NCBI RefSeq assembly: GCF_023091245.1
Contig: NZ_JAHWXN010000001.1
Span: 2,728,001 to 2,792,000, forward strand
DNA from: Microbacterium croceum
GTDB lineage: Bacteria; Actinomycetota; Actinomycetes; Actinomycetales; Microbacteriaceae
DNA length: 64,000 bases
Reading direction: 5' to 3'
The position numbers and the translations under genes were made by a program. The notes below the pieces were generated by a model. It saw nothing but the letters and a program-made list of their open reading frames with translations. It was not told the origin of the DNA and ran no database searches. Shown here piece by piece: positions 8,684-17,278 of this stretch (position 1 is its first letter; every line of letters starts with the position of its first letter).

Positions 8684-9601
8684 ATGACCCTCGATCCCAC
8701 ACAGCTGGACGCGCCGGTGCTCGAACCCGAGACCGACAACGCTCCCTCCATCCCGCGCTGGCGGCTGATCCTCCTGCGCACCTTCTCCGCGAAGCGCGCG
8801 TGGATCGGCGCCATCGCACTGGTGCTGATCTTCCTGCTGGCCTACGTCGGCCCGTTGCTGTATCCCTGGTCGTCGACCGACCAGGACTACCTCGCCTTCA
8901 ACAAGGGCCCGAGCCTCGATCACTGGTTCGGCACCGACACGATCGGGCAGGACATCTTCGCCCAATCGATGGCAGGGCTGCAGAAGTCCCTTTTGATCGG
9001 TCTGATCGTCGGACCGCTCACGGCGATCATCGCCGGTCTGGTCGGAGCGATCGCCGGCTACGTCGGCGGCGTCTGGGACCGCGTGATCGTCTGGATCATC
9101 GATCTGCTGCTCGTCCTCCCGAGCTTCTACATCCTGGTGCTGCTGAGCCCGCTGTTCAAGGACCTCGCCTGGGTGGCCCTCGTCGTCTTCCTGCCCCTCT
9201 TCGGCTGGATGGTGCTCGCCCGCGTCATCCGCGGACAGACCATGTCGCTGCGCGAGCGCGACTACGTCAAGGCCGCGCGCTTCATGGGGGTCGGCGGCTT
9301 CACGATCATCCGCCGCCACATCCTCCCCAACGTCGCCTCGCTGCTCATCATCGATGCGACCCTGGGTGTGGGTGCCGCGATCCTGGCCGAGACGACCCTC
9401 AGCTACTTCGGATTCGGCATCCAGCCGCCGGACGTGTCGCTGGGCACCCTGCTCGCCGCGGGAAGCGCCGCAGCGACCACCCGCCCCTGGCTCTTCATCC
9501 CCCCGGCGATCCTCCTCGTCGCCACCGTGCTCGCATCGAGTCTGCTCGGAGATGCATTGCGTGACGCCGTCGACCCGACATCGGAGAACAACCGTGCCTG
9601 A
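8684..9601 (+). CDS. ABC transporter permease, DppC/OppC type
   Basis: A 305-residue permease, partner of the DppB-type protein upstream. It has a cytoplasmic N-terminal extension, a first helix around IGAIALVLIFLLAYVG, the DHWFGTDTIGQD segment typical of DppC proteins, and the EAA loop DYVKAARFMGVGGFTIIRRH. Later residues LSYFGFGIQPP are also a family hallmark. It begins one base after the preceding stop, and its last 8 bp overlap the GTG start of the fused ATPase gene, so channel and motor are translationally coupled. Confidence 0.93.
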   Translation: MTLDPTQLDAPVLEPETDNAPSIPRWRLILLRTFSAKRAWIGAIALVLIFLLAYVGPLLYPWSSTDQDYLAFNKGPSLDHWFGTDTIGQDIFAQSMAGLQKSLLIGLIVGPLTAIIAGLVGAIAGYVGGVWDRVIVWIIDLLLVLPSFYILVLLSPLFKDLAWVALVVFLPLFGWMVLARVIRGQTMSLRERDYVKAARFMGVGGFTIIRRHILPNVASLLIIDATLGVGAAILAETTLSYFGFGIQPPDVSLGTLLAAGSAAATTRPWLFIPPAILLVATVLASSLLGDALRDAVDPTSENNRA

Positions 9602-11654
9602 ACCCCTGCTCCGCGTCCGCGACCTCAACGTCACCTTCGAGACCAAGGCACGCACCGTCCACGCCGTGCGCGGCGTCAGCTACGAGGTCAACCGCGGCGA
9701 GTTCCTCGCGATCGTGGGCGAATCCGGCTCCGGCAAGTCGGTGTCGTCGATGGCCGTCATGGGGCTGCTGCCCAGCACCGCGAACGTCACCGGCTCCATC
9801 ACCTACGACGGCAGGGAGCTCCTCGGCTCCACCGACCGGCAGCTCTCCAAGATGCGCGGCTCGGATATCGCGATGGTGTTCCAGGACCCGCTGTCCGCAC
9901 TGACCCCGGTGTACACGATCGGTCAGCAGATCATCGAAGGTCTGAAGCTGCACCAGCCCGGTCTCAGCACGCAGGCACTGGAGGCCCGGGCGATCGAGTT
10001 GCTCGACGTCGTCGGGATTCCTGAGCCCCGCCGTCGCGTGAAGTCCTTCCCCCACGAGTTCTCGGGCGGAATGCGCCAGCGCGCCATGATCGCGATCGCG
10101 ATCGCGAACAACCCCAAGCTGATCATCGCCGACGAACCGACGACCGCGCTTGACGTCACGATCCAGGCGCAGATCCTGGATGTGCTCCAGACCGCGAAGG
10201 ACATCACGGGCGCAGCCGTGGTGCTCATCACGCACGACCTCGGTGTCGTCGCCGGCAACGCCGACCGCGTCGCCGTGATGTATGCGGGCCGCATCGTGGA
10301 GACCGCGCCGGTCGACGATCTGTTCGAGCGGCCGACCATGCCGTACACGATCGGGCTGCTGCGCTCGATGCCGAACATGGTCGACAGCCGCTCTGCGCGA
10401 CTCGTGCCGCTCGAGGGGCGCCCCCCGCTGCTCACCGAGATCCCGACGGGGTGCCCGTTCGCCGATCGCTGCCCCGCGGTGATCTCGGCGTGCCGCGACA
10501 TCGAACCCGACCTCGTGCCCGTCGCCCCGATGCAGGCGGCCGCGTGCATCCGTTCGACCGAGATCGTCGACGGCCGACTCCCGCGCGACGAGGTCTTCTC
10601 CCCGCCTGCTCCGGTCGAGGAGATCGTGCGGGAAGTCGAGACCCGCGGCACGGTGCTCGAGGTGGAAGGCGTGAAGCGTCATTTCCCCCTCACCAAGGGC
10701 ACCGTGTTCCGCCGTCGCATCGGCACCGTCCGCGCGGTCGACGGCGTCAGCTTCGAGCTCAAGGGCGGCAAGACTCTGGGTCTGGTCGGCGAGTCCGGCT
10801 GCGGCAAGTCGACCACCGTCATGGAGGTCATGGAACTCGCCAAGCCTCAGGCCGGACGGATCGCCGTCAACGGCGTCGACACCGCCACGCTGTCACCGTC
10901 CGAGCGCCGCGCTCTGCGGACCGACATCCAGATCGTGTTCCAGGATCCCGCCGCATCGCTCGACCCGCGCATGACGGTCGAGGAGCTCATCGGCGAGCCG
11001 CTCACGGTGCACGATGTCCCGGCGAAGGAGATCTCGCGGCGAGTGCGACGGATGCTCGAGCTCGTCGGTCTCGAGCCGAGCTACGCCCGACGGTATCCCC
11101 ACGAGTTCTCCGGTGGCCAGCGTCAGCGCATCGGCATCGCCCGTGCGCTCGTGGTCGAGCCGAAGATCCTCGTGCTCGACGAGCCCGTGTCCGCGCTCGA
11201 CGTCTCGGTGCAGGCCGGTGTCATCAACCTGCTGGAAGACCTCAAGCAGCAGCTCGGCCTCTCCTACCTGTTCGTCGCGCACGACCTCGCGGTGGTGCGC
11301 CACATCGCCGACGACGTGGCGGTGATGTATCTCGGACGCATCATCGAGTACGGCGACTCCGACGCGATCTTCAGCAACCCGCGTCATCCGTACACGCGCG
11401 CGCTGCTGTCCGCTGTGCCGATTCCGAACCCGCAGATCGAGCGCACGCGTGAACGCATCCTGTTGTCGGGCGATCTCCCCTCGCCGACCGAGTCGATCAC
11501 GGGATGCGCGTTCCGCAAGCGCTGCCCCCTGTATGCGATCCTCCCGCCCGAGCAGCAGAACGAATGCGAGACCAGGGCTCCCGAGCTGCGCACGGTGGAA
11601 GGACGCGATGTGTCGTGCCACTGGGCGGAGCAGGACATCCTGCAGCCGGCGTGA
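9594..11654 (+). CDS. Fused double ABC ATPase (DppD-DppF type)
   Basis: A 686-residue protein with two complete ABC ATPase modules, replacing the separate DppD and DppF subunits of other systems. Walker A motifs are GESGSGKS at residues 42-49 and GESGCGKS at 399-406; each half also has a Walker B (IIADEPTT; ILVLDEPVS), a signature (FSGGMRQR; FSGGQRQR) and a C-terminal oligopeptide-type Cys-rich stretch (CPFADRCP; CAFRKRCP). The open frame extends upstream into the permease gene, but the GTG at 9594, overlapping the previous stop by 8 bp, gives the natural start. It powers the two permeases just upstream. Confidence 0.92.
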   Translation: MPEPLLRVRDLNVTFETKARTVHAVRGVSYEVNRGEFLAIVGESGSGKSVSSMAVMGLLPSTANVTGSITYDGRELLGSTDRQLSKMRGSDIAMVFQDPLSALTPVYTIGQQIIEGLKLHQPGLSTQALEARAIELLDVVGIPEPRRRVKSFPHEFSGGMRQRAMIAIAIANNPKLIIADEPTTALDVTIQAQILDVLQTAKDITGAAVVLITHDLGVVAGNADRVAVMYAGRIVETAPVDDLFERPTMPYTIGLLRSMPNMVDSRSARLVPLEGRPPLLTEIPTGCPFADRCPAVISACRDIEPDLVPVAPMQAAACIRSTEIVDGRLPRDEVFSPPAPVEEIVREVETRGTVLEVEGVKRHFPLTKGTVFRRRIGTVRAVDGVSFELKGGKTLGLVGESGCGKSTTVMEVMELAKPQAGRIAVNGVDTATLSPSERRALRTDIQIVFQDPAASLDPRMTVEELIGEPLTVHDVPAKEISRRVRRMLELVGLEPSYARRYPHEFSGGQRQRIGIARALVVEPKILVLDEPVSALDVSVQAGVINLLEDLKQQLGLSYLFVAHDLAVVRHIADDVAVMYLGRIIEYGDSDAIFSNPRHPYTRALLSAVPIPNPQIERTRERILLSGDLPSPTESITGCAFRKRCPLYAILPPEQQNECETRAPELRTVEGRDVSCHWAEQDILQPA

Positions 11655-12229
11655 GTCAGCGAGGTCGCGGGGCAGGACGTGCAGACGACCAGGTCGTGAT
11701 GCGCGGTGCGTCCGGGTGGTGGATCAGCGGCGCATTGGCCGCACTGTTCGTCTTCATGCTCGCCGATGCGGGGATCCGCTCCGAGTGGTCCACGATCCTC
11801 CTCGCCGCGCCCTGGATGGCTGCCCTCCTGATCCTGTGCTGGGCACTTCTGATCCGTCCCTGCCTCGTCGTCTCGCCGGAGGGACTGACGATCGTGAACG
11901 TGCTGCGCACGCACACGCTGCCGTGGGGTGAGATCGCCGGCCTCCAGGTGCGCTATCAACTGATCGTCACTCGGACCCACGGCGCGATGGTCCGGGCGTG
12001 GGGCTCCCCCACGGTGCATCCGCGCCGAGATCAGGAAACCGACGGATCACCGCTGCCGGCCGGCCGCCGTTTCGTCGGCGTGGTCGAGGCGATCGAGCAG
12101 GCGCGCGAGGAGCTCGGGCCGCCGGAGCACCCCCGCACGGAATCCGCCACGACCTTCGCGTGGGCTCCCGTCCTCGCCTTCAGCATCGCGGTGGCGCTCG
12201 GCATCCTCTCCGCGAACCTGCTGGGCTGA
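11651..12229 (+). CDS. PH-domain membrane protein (bacterial PH_6 type)
   Basis: A 192-residue small membrane protein. Two hydrophobic helices (about residues 20-60) lead into a short bacterial PH-like domain whose signature is RPCLVVSPEGLTIVNVLRT followed by LPWGEIAGLQV; a third hydrophobic segment closes the C-terminus. Such proteins are common in actinobacteria and their role is unknown. The GTG at 11651 overlaps the ATPase stop (GTGA) and is preferred; the ATG at 11699 is an alternative and would remove 16 residues. Its place at the end of the importer operon may reflect read-through only. Confidence 0.7.
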   Translation: MSQRGRGAGRADDQVVMRGASGWWISGALAALFVFMLADAGIRSEWSTILLAAPWMAALLILCWALLIRPCLVVSPEGLTIVNVLRTHTLPWGEIAGLQVRYQLIVTRTHGAMVRAWGSPTVHPRRDQETDGSPLPAGRRFVGVVEAIEQAREELGPPEHPRTESATTFAWAPVLAFSIAVALGILSANLLG

Positions 12230-12279
12230 CCGGCACGACGGCCCGGACGGGCGCCCGCGCCGAGCGCGACAGGACGTTC

Positions 12280-12285
12280 TAGGCT
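12280..12285 (+). promoter_or_regulatory. Leaderless-type -10 element
   Basis: TAGGCT followed by exactly 6 bp and then the GTG of the alpha/beta hydrolase gene, so the start codon would be at +1. One of nine such arrangements in the window. Confidence 0.5.
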
Positions 12286-12291
12286 GATCAC

Positions 12292-13020
12292 GTGAGCGTC
12301 CAGATCGTCCTCGTGCACGGCATCCGCACGTCCGCCACCATGTGGCGCTCCCAGGTCGCGTATCTGGATGAGAACGGCTATGCCTGCACGGCGGTGGATC
12401 TCCCCGGGCACGGCACGCGGATGGACGAGGACTTCACGCTCCACGAGGCGCTCCACACGATCGATGCCGCGGTGCGTGCTGCTGCCGAGCGAGGTCCCGT
12501 GCTCCTGGTCGGGCACTCCATGGGCGGACTGCTCTGTCTCGCGTACGTCGGCGGCGGCACAGAACCGCCCGTCACCGCGCTGATCGCCGCGTCCTGCACC
12601 GCGTTCCCCCGCGGAACCAGCCTGTCTGCCTACCGGATCGTCGCGCGCGCGGTGGATCGGCTCCCGGATCGCGGGCTCTGGCTCACCGAACGCATCCTCG
12701 ACGCGACGATCCCGCTCGAGACGCGCGCCGACTTCGCGGCCGGTGGCTACGCGCTCGATACGCAGGACCGCGCCCTGCAGAGCCTTGCCGATCTCGACAT
12801 CGCGGCCGCGCTCGAACGCATCCGCATCCCGCTCTGGTTCGTTAACGGGCAGTACGACCAGCTGCGCGTCAACGAGAACCTCTTCCGACGGCTCGCACCG
12901 CATGCCGAGCTGATCATCGTGCCGCGCACGACGCACCTGGTGACAGCCATGCGCCCTCGGGTGTTCAACGCCGTGCTGCAGCTCGCGATCGCGACGGTGG
13001 AGACGCAGTCGATCTCATGA
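12292..13020 (+). CDS. Alpha/beta hydrolase
   Basis: A 242-residue cytoplasmic serine hydrolase. The LVHGIRTSATMW segment forms the oxyanion region, the nucleophile elbow is GHSMGG with Ser76, the acid is likely the Asp in NGQYDQLR, and the His lies in TTHLV near the C-terminus. The fold is that of small esterases, thioesterases or haloalkane dehalogenase-like enzymes; the substrate is not evident. Translation starts with GTG at 12292 and the transcript is probably leaderless. Its last 6 bp overlap the end of the convergent MFS transporter gene. Confidence 0.85.
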   Translation: MSVQIVLVHGIRTSATMWRSQVAYLDENGYACTAVDLPGHGTRMDEDFTLHEALHTIDAAVRAAAERGPVLLVGHSMGGLLCLAYVGGGTEPPVTALIAASCTAFPRGTSLSAYRIVARAVDRLPDRGLWLTERILDATIPLETRADFAAGGYALDTQDRALQSLADLDIAAALERIRIPLWFVNGQYDQLRVNENLFRRLAPHAELIIVPRTTHLVTAMRPRVFNAVLQLAIATVETQSIS

Positions 13021-14235
13021 CCGGGCTGGCTGCCGCGCGAGAGCGGTGAGCACTCCCCCGACGATCGAGAGCACCGCCGCGGCGACGAAGACCAGCCAGA
13101 ACCCGCCGACGAGCGCGACCAGCCCCGCGCCCAGCACCGGCCCGATCAGCTGACCGAGCGCCGCCGTGACGTTCACGATGCCGAGGTCCCGCGCGTGGTC
13201 CTGCTCGTCCGGCAGGAGATCCGCAGCGAAGGCGAGTCCGACGGTCGAGAACGCGCCGTAGCCGAGCCCCATCAGCGCCGCCGCGACCATCGTCATCTCG
13301 AACGTGGGCACCAGGGCGATCGCCACGCCCGAGGCGGCCTGCACCACTGTCGCCGCGACCGTCAGTCGCCGCCGGTTGCCGGTGCGATCGGAGATGATCC
13401 CGGTGAGCACCGAGGCCAGCACCACGAACACCGTGTAGACCACGATCAGCAGCAGGAGGTTGTCCTGCGCCGCCGCGTTCGGTTGCCCGAGGCCGTGCAA
13501 CAGGAAGAACAGGAACAGCGCGGTCCCCAGCGCGTTGCCGATGTTGGTCACCAGACGGCCGGAGAGCATCCATGCGAAATCGCGGTCGCGCAAGGATCCC
13601 AGTCGGCGCCTGCCCTCGCGGGGTGGCCGCATCTGCGCGGTCGCGGGCGGATCTGGCAACAGCAGCGCCGCCGCCGTTCCCGCCACCGCGATGATTCCCG
13701 CGAGCAGCAGATAACCCGCCTGGATCCCGAGCCCCAGGAGCACGACCAGCCCGACACCGAGCACGATGCCGACCGCCTGGCTGGAACCCACGGCCGCGGA
13801 TGCCGCCCCGCGCTGCGTCGAAGGCAGCTGGTCGGCGATGAGAGCGGTGAACGCCGCCGACGACACGGCGACGCCGATCGAGACGCCGACCCATGCGGCC
13901 CCCACCGCCCACGGGCCTTCGGCGTACCCGGTGAGGACGAGGCACACGGCCGTGAGCCAGACGCCTGCGAGCGCCCACGGTCGCCGGCGTGGTCGTCCCA
14001 CGCCGGCCCGATCCGACAGTGCACCGGCCGCCGGTCCAGCCACGATGCCGGCCAGCCCACCGATGCCGAGCACCAGACCTGAGGAGACCACTCCGCGGAT
14101 CCAGTCGTCCTCCGGAGTGTCGAGCTGCAGCGGCAGCAGCAGCTGCACGGGCGTGAGCTGCACGGTCCAGATCGCCAGCCACGCGAGCGTGAACACCGTC
14201 ATCCAGCGGCCGCCGACCTTCGTCGTCGTGGTCAT
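13015..14235 (-). CDS. MFS transporter (sugar-linked)
   Basis: A 406-residue major facilitator with about twelve hydrophobic segments. The loop GALSDRAGVGRPRRRPWALAG between helices 2 and 3 carries the conserved acidic/basic MFS motif A and resembles that of glycoside-cation symporter-like carriers, and IISDRTGNRRRL is the equivalent loop in the second half. The ATG at 14235 overlaps the stop of the beta-glucosidase gene (ATGA), so the pair is co-translated. This argues for a carrier of beta-glucosides or their products, though direction (uptake or export) cannot be told. Confidence 0.88.
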   Translation of the reverse strand: MTTTTKVGGRWMTVFTLAWLAIWTVQLTPVQLLLPLQLDTPEDDWIRGVVSSGLVLGIGGLAGIVAGPAAGALSDRAGVGRPRRRPWALAGVWLTAVCLVLTGYAEGPWAVGAAWVGVSIGVAVSSAAFTALIADQLPSTQRGAASAAVGSSQAVGIVLGVGLVVLLGLGIQAGYLLLAGIIAVAGTAAALLLPDPPATAQMRPPREGRRRLGSLRDRDFAWMLSGRLVTNIGNALGTALFLFFLLHGLGQPNAAAQDNLLLLIVVYTVFVVLASVLTGIISDRTGNRRRLTVAATVVQAASGVAIALVPTFEMTMVAAALMGLGYGAFSTVGLAFAADLLPDEQDHARDLGIVNVTAALGQLIGPVLGAGLVALVGGFWLVFVAAAVLSIVGGVLTALARQPARS

Positions 14236-15620
14236 CGCGTCTCCTCCGTCTGCATGGTGCGGGGCTGCGCGTGCTCTCTGCGTGCGCTCGCGATGAGGTC
14301 GCGGTACCAGTCGTACGAGGCTTTGGGAGTGCGCTCCCCGGTCGCGAAATCCACATGCACCAGACCGAAGCGCTGAGTGTAGCCGTCGGCCCACTCCCAG
14401 TTGTCCAGGAGCGACCACACGGTGTACTCCTCCACAGGGACGCCGCCGGCGACGGCCTCGGCCACTGCGGCGATGTGGCGGGAGAGGTAGTCGATCCGGT
14501 CGTGATCGTCGACCCGCCCGGCACGGTCCCGCTCCGGGAACGACGCCCCGTTCTCCCCGATGATCACGGCGGGCATCCGCGGGTGGCGGGCATGCAGATC
14601 GATCAGGAGGTCGCGGAGCGCCTCGGGCACGATCGGCCATTCCGGACCGAACCCGGTGACCGGCGCGCCCGGCGTGGGGACGATGTCGAACGGGATCGGG
14701 CTCGCCGGATCGGCGGCCGTGACCGTCGTCGGGTTGTAGAAGTTGATGCCGTAGAAGTCGATCGAAGACCCGATCGCCTCGAGGTCGCCGTCGAAGACGG
14801 GCATGTCGGGGAGGCCGAACACCGCGAGGTCCGGGTACGACCCGGCGAGCAGGGGCTCTCGGAAGACGCCGTTGTGGATCGTGTCATACGCCAGGGCGGC
14901 TGCCCGGTCCTCCGGCGTATCGTGCAGCGGCTGCACCCAGGTGTGATTGTTCACGAGCCCGACCGCGGTGGCGCCGTGTGCGCACAGGACAGTTGCGGCG
15001 CGGGCATGCGCGAGAAGCTGATGGTGCACGGTCGGCAGGGCATCGAACAGCAGCTGCCGCCCTGGAGCGAGCACCCCTGTGGCGTATCCCTGCAGCGTGG
15101 TCATAGCCGGCTCATTGAGCGTGTACCAGTGCGTCACCCGGTCGCTCAACCGCTCGGCCACGATCGACGCGTAGTCGGCGAACCGCTCGGCGCTGTCACG
15201 ATTCAGCCAGCCACCGTCCTCCTCGACCGCGCTCGGCATCTCCCAGTGATACAGGGTCGGGAACGGCGTGATGCCTGCGTCCAGGAGCGCGTCGACGAAG
15301 CGGGAGTAGTGGTCGAGCGCGGCGCTGTTGCCGGATCCTCGGCCATCCGGTTGCACGCGCGCCCATGGGATCGAGAACCGATAGCGGTCGAGCTTCAGTC
15401 CGGAGGCGAGCGCCACATCGGCGTCCGGGTGCCGATAGCTGTCGCACGCAGGGTCTGCTGTCGAGCCGTCCTTCACCGCTCCGGGCGTGGCGATGAAGTC
15501 ATCCCAGATCGATAGCCCTCCGCCATCCGCACGGGGTGAGCCCTCGATCTGCTTGGCGGAGGTAGCGGCAGACCAGCGGAAACCGGCAGGCAGGACCAGG
15601 CGGACGGGATCGGGGCTCAT
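14232..15620 (-). CDS. GH1 family beta-glucosidase
   Basis: A 462-residue glycoside hydrolase family 1 enzyme, which cleaves beta-linked glucosides or related sugars by a retaining mechanism. The acid/base Glu170 lies in TLNEP and the nucleophile Glu356 in IIGENG; the N-terminal GFRWSAATSAKQIEG and the WALLDNWEW-like C-terminal motif (WSLLDNWEWADGY) that binds the glucose ring are intact. No signal peptide, so it is cytoplasmic and acts on imported substrate. The ATG at 15620 is chosen over an upstream extension because homology begins shortly after it. It is translationally coupled to the MFS gene downstream. Confidence 0.93.
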   Translation of the reverse strand: MSPDPVRLVLPAGFRWSAATSAKQIEGSPRADGGGLSIWDDFIATPGAVKDGSTADPACDSYRHPDADVALASGLKLDRYRFSIPWARVQPDGRGSGNSAALDHYSRFVDALLDAGITPFPTLYHWEMPSAVEEDGGWLNRDSAERFADYASIVAERLSDRVTHWYTLNEPAMTTLQGYATGVLAPGRQLLFDALPTVHHQLLAHARAATVLCAHGATAVGLVNNHTWVQPLHDTPEDRAAALAYDTIHNGVFREPLLAGSYPDLAVFGLPDMPVFDGDLEAIGSSIDFYGINFYNPTTVTAADPASPIPFDIVPTPGAPVTGFGPEWPIVPEALRDLLIDLHARHPRMPAVIIGENGASFPERDRAGRVDDHDRIDYLSRHIAAVAEAVAGGVPVEEYTVWSLLDNWEWADGYTQRFGLVHVDFATGERTPKASYDWYRDLIASARREHAQPRTMQTEETR

Positions 15621-15764
15621 TGCGCTCCTTGACGTCGATGTCGGGATAAGGATGATTCTGCACCCGGTGCCACGCCTCCCGCGACTGAGTTTCGAGATTG
15701 CTCTGCCATTCGCCTCCACCGGACACCGCGCCACGACCTCGTTTCGCGTGATCCTGCCCACTGC

Positions 15765-15773
15765 TGGTAGAGT
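15765..15773 (+). promoter_or_regulatory. Candidate rpsT promoter (extended -10)
   Basis: TGGTAGAGT combines a TGN extension with a TAGAGT -10 hexamer (15768-15773). No good -35 is visible at standard spacing. Transcription would begin near 15780 and give a leader of roughly 95 nt before the rpsT GTG; an imperfect hairpin (CGTGTGGG/CCCTCACG) lies early in that leader. Confidence 0.35.
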
Positions 15774-15876
15774 TGGTTCTTGGCTTGCGTGTGGGTTCTT
15801 CCCTCACGACCGTCGTGCAGCAGCCCTCTTCTGATGCCGACACTCCGAATCACTCCTGTACAGAAAGTGTCCACAC

Positions 15877-16137
15877 GTGGCAAACATCAAGTCGCAGATC
15901 AAGCGCAACAAGACCAACGCCAAGGCGAACGAGCGCAACAAGGCCGTGAAGAGCGAGCTCAAGACGCTCATCCGTTCGACCCGCACCGCCGTCACCGCCG
16001 GCGACAAGGCCGCAGCTGAGGCGTCGTTCAAGAAGGCGTCCGTCAAGCTCGACAAGGCCGTCAGCAAGGGTGTCCTGCACAAGAACCAGGCGTCGAACCG
16101 CAAGTCGGCTCTCGCCAAGCAGGTCTCCGCTCTCTGA
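15877..16137 (+). CDS. rpsT: 30S ribosomal protein S20
   Basis: An 86-residue, strongly basic ribosomal protein that binds 16S rRNA early in 30S assembly. The N-terminus [20 protein letters not shown] is the family hallmark, and the length matches other actinobacterial S20 proteins. It starts with GTG at 15877. It stands alone between the divergent beta-glucosidase gene and the convergent holA gene, with its own terminator immediately downstream. Confidence 0.97.
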   Translation: MANIKSQIKRNKTNAKANERNKAVKSELKTLIRSTRTAVTAGDKAAAEASFKKASVKLDKAVSKGVLHKNQASNRKSALAKQVSAL

Positions 16138-16155
16138 GCTGAAGCATCTGAGAAA

Positions 16156-16186
16156 GGCCCGTCCCGTTTTCGGGGCGGGCCTTCTT
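16156..16186 (+). terminator. Rho-independent terminator of rpsT
   Basis: GGCCCG and a following GC run pair with CGGGCC across a short GTTTTCG-containing loop (16156-16181), followed by TTCTT. It lies 18 bp after the rpsT stop and 40 bp before the end of convergent holA, and may serve both. Confidence 0.85.
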
Positions 16187-16225
16187 CGCATCCTCGCCGC
16201 ATGTCCGGGAGGCGACGTCGTACGA

Positions 16226-17266
16226 CTAGTCCTCGCCGAACGGCTGCCGCGTCGCGATGACGGTGACCATGCGCTCGAGCGCGAAGATCGGATCGCGCGC
16301 AGCGCCCTTCACCTCACCATCGGCCCGAGCGGTCGCCTGGATCGCCAGGCCCAGGGAACGCTCGTTCCAGCCCGCGAGGTCGCGGCGGGCACGATCGACC
16401 TGCCAGTCCTTCATGCCCAGACGCTGGGCGAGCTGCCTGCTCGGCTCACGGTTTCCTGCAACCCGGGCCATGGTTCGCAGTTTCATCGCGAACGCGGCGA
16501 CCATGGGCACCGGGTCAGCGCCGGACGCCAGTGCGTGCCGCAGCGCGATCAGCGCCTCGCCGTAGCGGCCGGAGATCGCGGTGTCGGCGACGACGAACGC
16601 CGACACCTCCACACGTCCGCCGTAGTACTTGGTGACGATGTCTTCCGTGATGTCGCCATCGACATCGCCGATGAGCTGCTGGCAGGCGGCGGCCAGTTCG
16701 GTGAGGTCGTCGGCGAACGCCGATACGAGTGCCCGCAGCGCGGGAGGCGCGATGCGCTTCTTCGCCGTGCGGAACTCCCCCGCCGCGAAGTCGACCCTGT
16801 CACCGTCGCGCTTGATCGCCGGGCACGCGATCTCGATCCCGCCGCCTGTGCCGGCGCGGAGAGCGTCGAGCAGCTTCTTGCCGCGAACGCTCGCGCCGGT
16901 GTGGCGCAGAACCACGGTCGCCCCCTCCTGCGGGTGCTCGAGGTACGAGACGGCCTCTTGGATGAAGGCGTCGGAGCAGCGTTCGACGCCTGAGACGCGC
17001 ACCAGTCGCGGTTCGCCGAACAGCGACGGCGAGGTCAGCGCGAGCAGCGTGCCGGGGGCGTAGTCGTCGGCGCGGACGTCGGTCACCTCGAGCGCGGGGT
17101 CTTCGGCTCGCAGGTAGTCGCGGACGCCGGCGATCGCACGTTCGGCGCAGATCTCTTCGGGACCCGAGACGAGCACCAGAGGCGCCGGCCGAGGCTCCCG
17201 CCAGGAGACCTGAGGGATCTTCGTCGGCTTCGCCCCGCCACGGGATGAGGTACGCGGAGCAGCCAT
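16226..17266 (-). CDS. holA: DNA polymerase III subunit delta
   Basis: A 346-residue clamp-loader subunit that opens the beta sliding clamp during replication. The N-terminal half has the degenerate AAA fold start VLVSGPEEICAERAI, the middle has SLFGEPRLVRVSGVE and the C-terminal collar domain contains DWQVDRARRDLAGW, all typical of actinobacterial HolA. The ATG at 17266 lies 6 bp after a TAGGCT element, so its message is probably leaderless even though it follows comEC by only 9 bp. Gene order comEC-holA-rpsT is conserved widely. Confidence 0.93.
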   Translation of the reverse strand: MAAPRTSSRGGAKPTKIPQVSWREPRPAPLVLVSGPEEICAERAIAGVRDYLRAEDPALEVTDVRADDYAPGTLLALTSPSLFGEPRLVRVSGVERCSDAFIQEAVSYLEHPQEGATVVLRHTGASVRGKKLLDALRAGTGGGIEIACPAIKRDGDRVDFAAGEFRTAKKRIAPPALRALVSAFADDLTELAAACQQLIGDVDGDITEDIVTKYYGGRVEVSAFVVADTAISGRYGEALIALRHALASGADPVPMVAAFAMKLRTMARVAGNREPSRQLAQRLGMKDWQVDRARRDLAGWNERSLGLAIQATARADGEVKGAARDPIFALERMVTVIATRQPFGED

Positions 17267-17272
17267 GCCCCC

Positions 17273-17278
17273 AGCCTA
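17273..17278 (-). promoter_or_regulatory. Leaderless-type -10 element of holA
   Basis: On the minus strand TAGGCT is followed by 6 bp and the holA ATG. It overlaps the last codon of comEC, so holA can be transcribed independently of it. Confidence 0.5.
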
